Shown here: one piece after another, positions 63,738 to 64,000 of the stretch | Layout: the number at the start of each line of letters is the position of its first letter | Numbering within the stretch: the first letter of the stretch is position 1 | Assembly: GCF_001613445.1 (NCBI RefSeq) | Contig: NZ_BDCJ01000005.1 | Location: forward strand, 119,162 to 183,161 | Length of the DNA stretch: 64,000 bases | Direction: 5' to 3' | Origin: Nocardia grenadensis NBRC 108939 | Lineage (GTDB): Bacteria; Actinomycetota; Actinomycetes; Mycobacteriales; Mycobacteriaceae | Notes under the pieces: model-generated | Seen by the model: only the letters and a program-made list of their open reading frames with translations | What the model was told of the DNA's origin: nothing | Databases searched by the model: none | Made by a program: the position numbers and the translations under genes

Positions 63738-64000
63738 TCAGTCCAGGCTCTGCTGCCCGGACCATTTCGTGCGCGCCCAGCTCGGCCATTCGTCATTGAT
63801 CGAGCCGGACCACGAGGGCTGGCGGCGCTCCCGGAAGGCCGCCATCGCCTCCCCGGCATCCCGGCCGTCGGCGATGTGCTCGTTCAGCTCGGCTTCGAGC
63901 CGCGCCACCACATCGGGTTCGAGTCCGACACCCTCCCACAGCAGCCGCTTGGACAGCGCGGCGCTCAACGGGGCCGAACCGCCCGCGATATCGTGCGCCA
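63738..64000 (-). CDS. Enoyl-CoA hydratase/isomerase family protein (C-terminal part)
   Basis: A minus-strand frame runs off the window edge; the visible 87 residues include AHDIAGGSAPLSAALSKRLL and WEGVGLEPDVVARLEAELNE, then DAGEAMAAFRERRQPSWSGS. The S-x-A-L-S-K-R-L-L helix and the AFRERR-P-x-W/F end are typical of the C-terminal trimerisation region of actinobacterial crotonase-fold enzymes. The active-site part lies outside the window, so the specific reaction cannot be stated. Confidence 0.8.
   Translation of the reverse strand, partial: AHDIAGGSAPLSAALSKRLLWEGVGLEPDVVARLEAELNEHIADGRDAGEAMAAFRERRQPSWSGSINDEWPSWARTKWSGQQSLD

Overview
The window is a stretch of a high-GC actinobacterial chromosome, most likely Nocardia or a close relative in the Mycobacteriales. 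I infer this from the GC-rich codon use, from lineage-typical genes (lsr2, carD, clpC1, mhuD), and from a gene order that, from memory of M. tuberculosis H37Rv, runs parallel to Rv3644c-Rv3579c: holB, tRNA, ppa, dacB, the zinc metalloprotease, tilS, hpt, ftsH, folE-P-B-K, DUF3180, panC, panD, coaX, lysS, lsr2, clpC1, mhuD, mutY, carbonic anhydrase, radA, lpqE, carD, ispD, ispF, cysS, rlmB. No phage, integrase, intact insertion sequence, CRISPR array or defence island is seen.

Layout. 1-0.3 kb: end of holB and a tRNA-Thr(CGT). 0.4-16.5 kb: a lineage-variable block with a decayed MFS gene, a TetR/membrane-protein module with two matching palindromic operators, oxidoreductases and hydrolases, and a large single-module peptide synthetase of the Pls/PosA type overlapping an M1 peptidase gene. 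17-22 kb: conserved ppa, dacB, metalloprotease, tilS, hpt. 22-29.5 kb: second variable block (LysR; an aldehyde dehydrogenase/SDR pair; an NmrA/Rrf2 redox-regulated pair; DUF2277 and DUF1266 genes). 29.7-40.2 kb: ftsH followed by the folate operon and the pantothenate/CoA genes. 40.2-41.4 kb: a cysteine-leader attenuator ahead of cysteine dioxygenase and rhodanese genes. 41.6-47.4 kb: lysS, lsr2, an FHA-HTH protein, clpC1. 47.5-54.4 kb: VWA protein, orphan histidine kinase, SRPBCC and OsmC proteins, a cobalamin-riboswitch-controlled cbtBA set, mhuD, hydrolase, mutY. 54.5-64 kb: carbonic anhydrase, radA, lpqE, carD-ispDF, cysS-rlmB, DUF4190, and the end of a crotonase gene.

How genes work together. 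folE-folP-folB-folK are chained by 4-base GTGA overlaps and make dihydropteroate precursors. The chain continues through a 23-codon micro-ORF into DUF3180. The same kind of micro-ORF occurs twice in tandem between the DUF2520 gene and panC, again linked by ATGA overlaps. This repeated, translationally chained micro-ORF family is the most unusual signal I found. Next come the Pls-M1 peptidase pair (possible synthesis and turnover of a basic isopeptide), the cysteine attenuator, and a roughly 250-290 base structured non-coding repeat present at 16.7 kb and 57.5 kb in the same orientation. About sixteen genes carry a TANNNT -10 box 6-8 bases before the start codon, which points to widespread leaderless transcripts.
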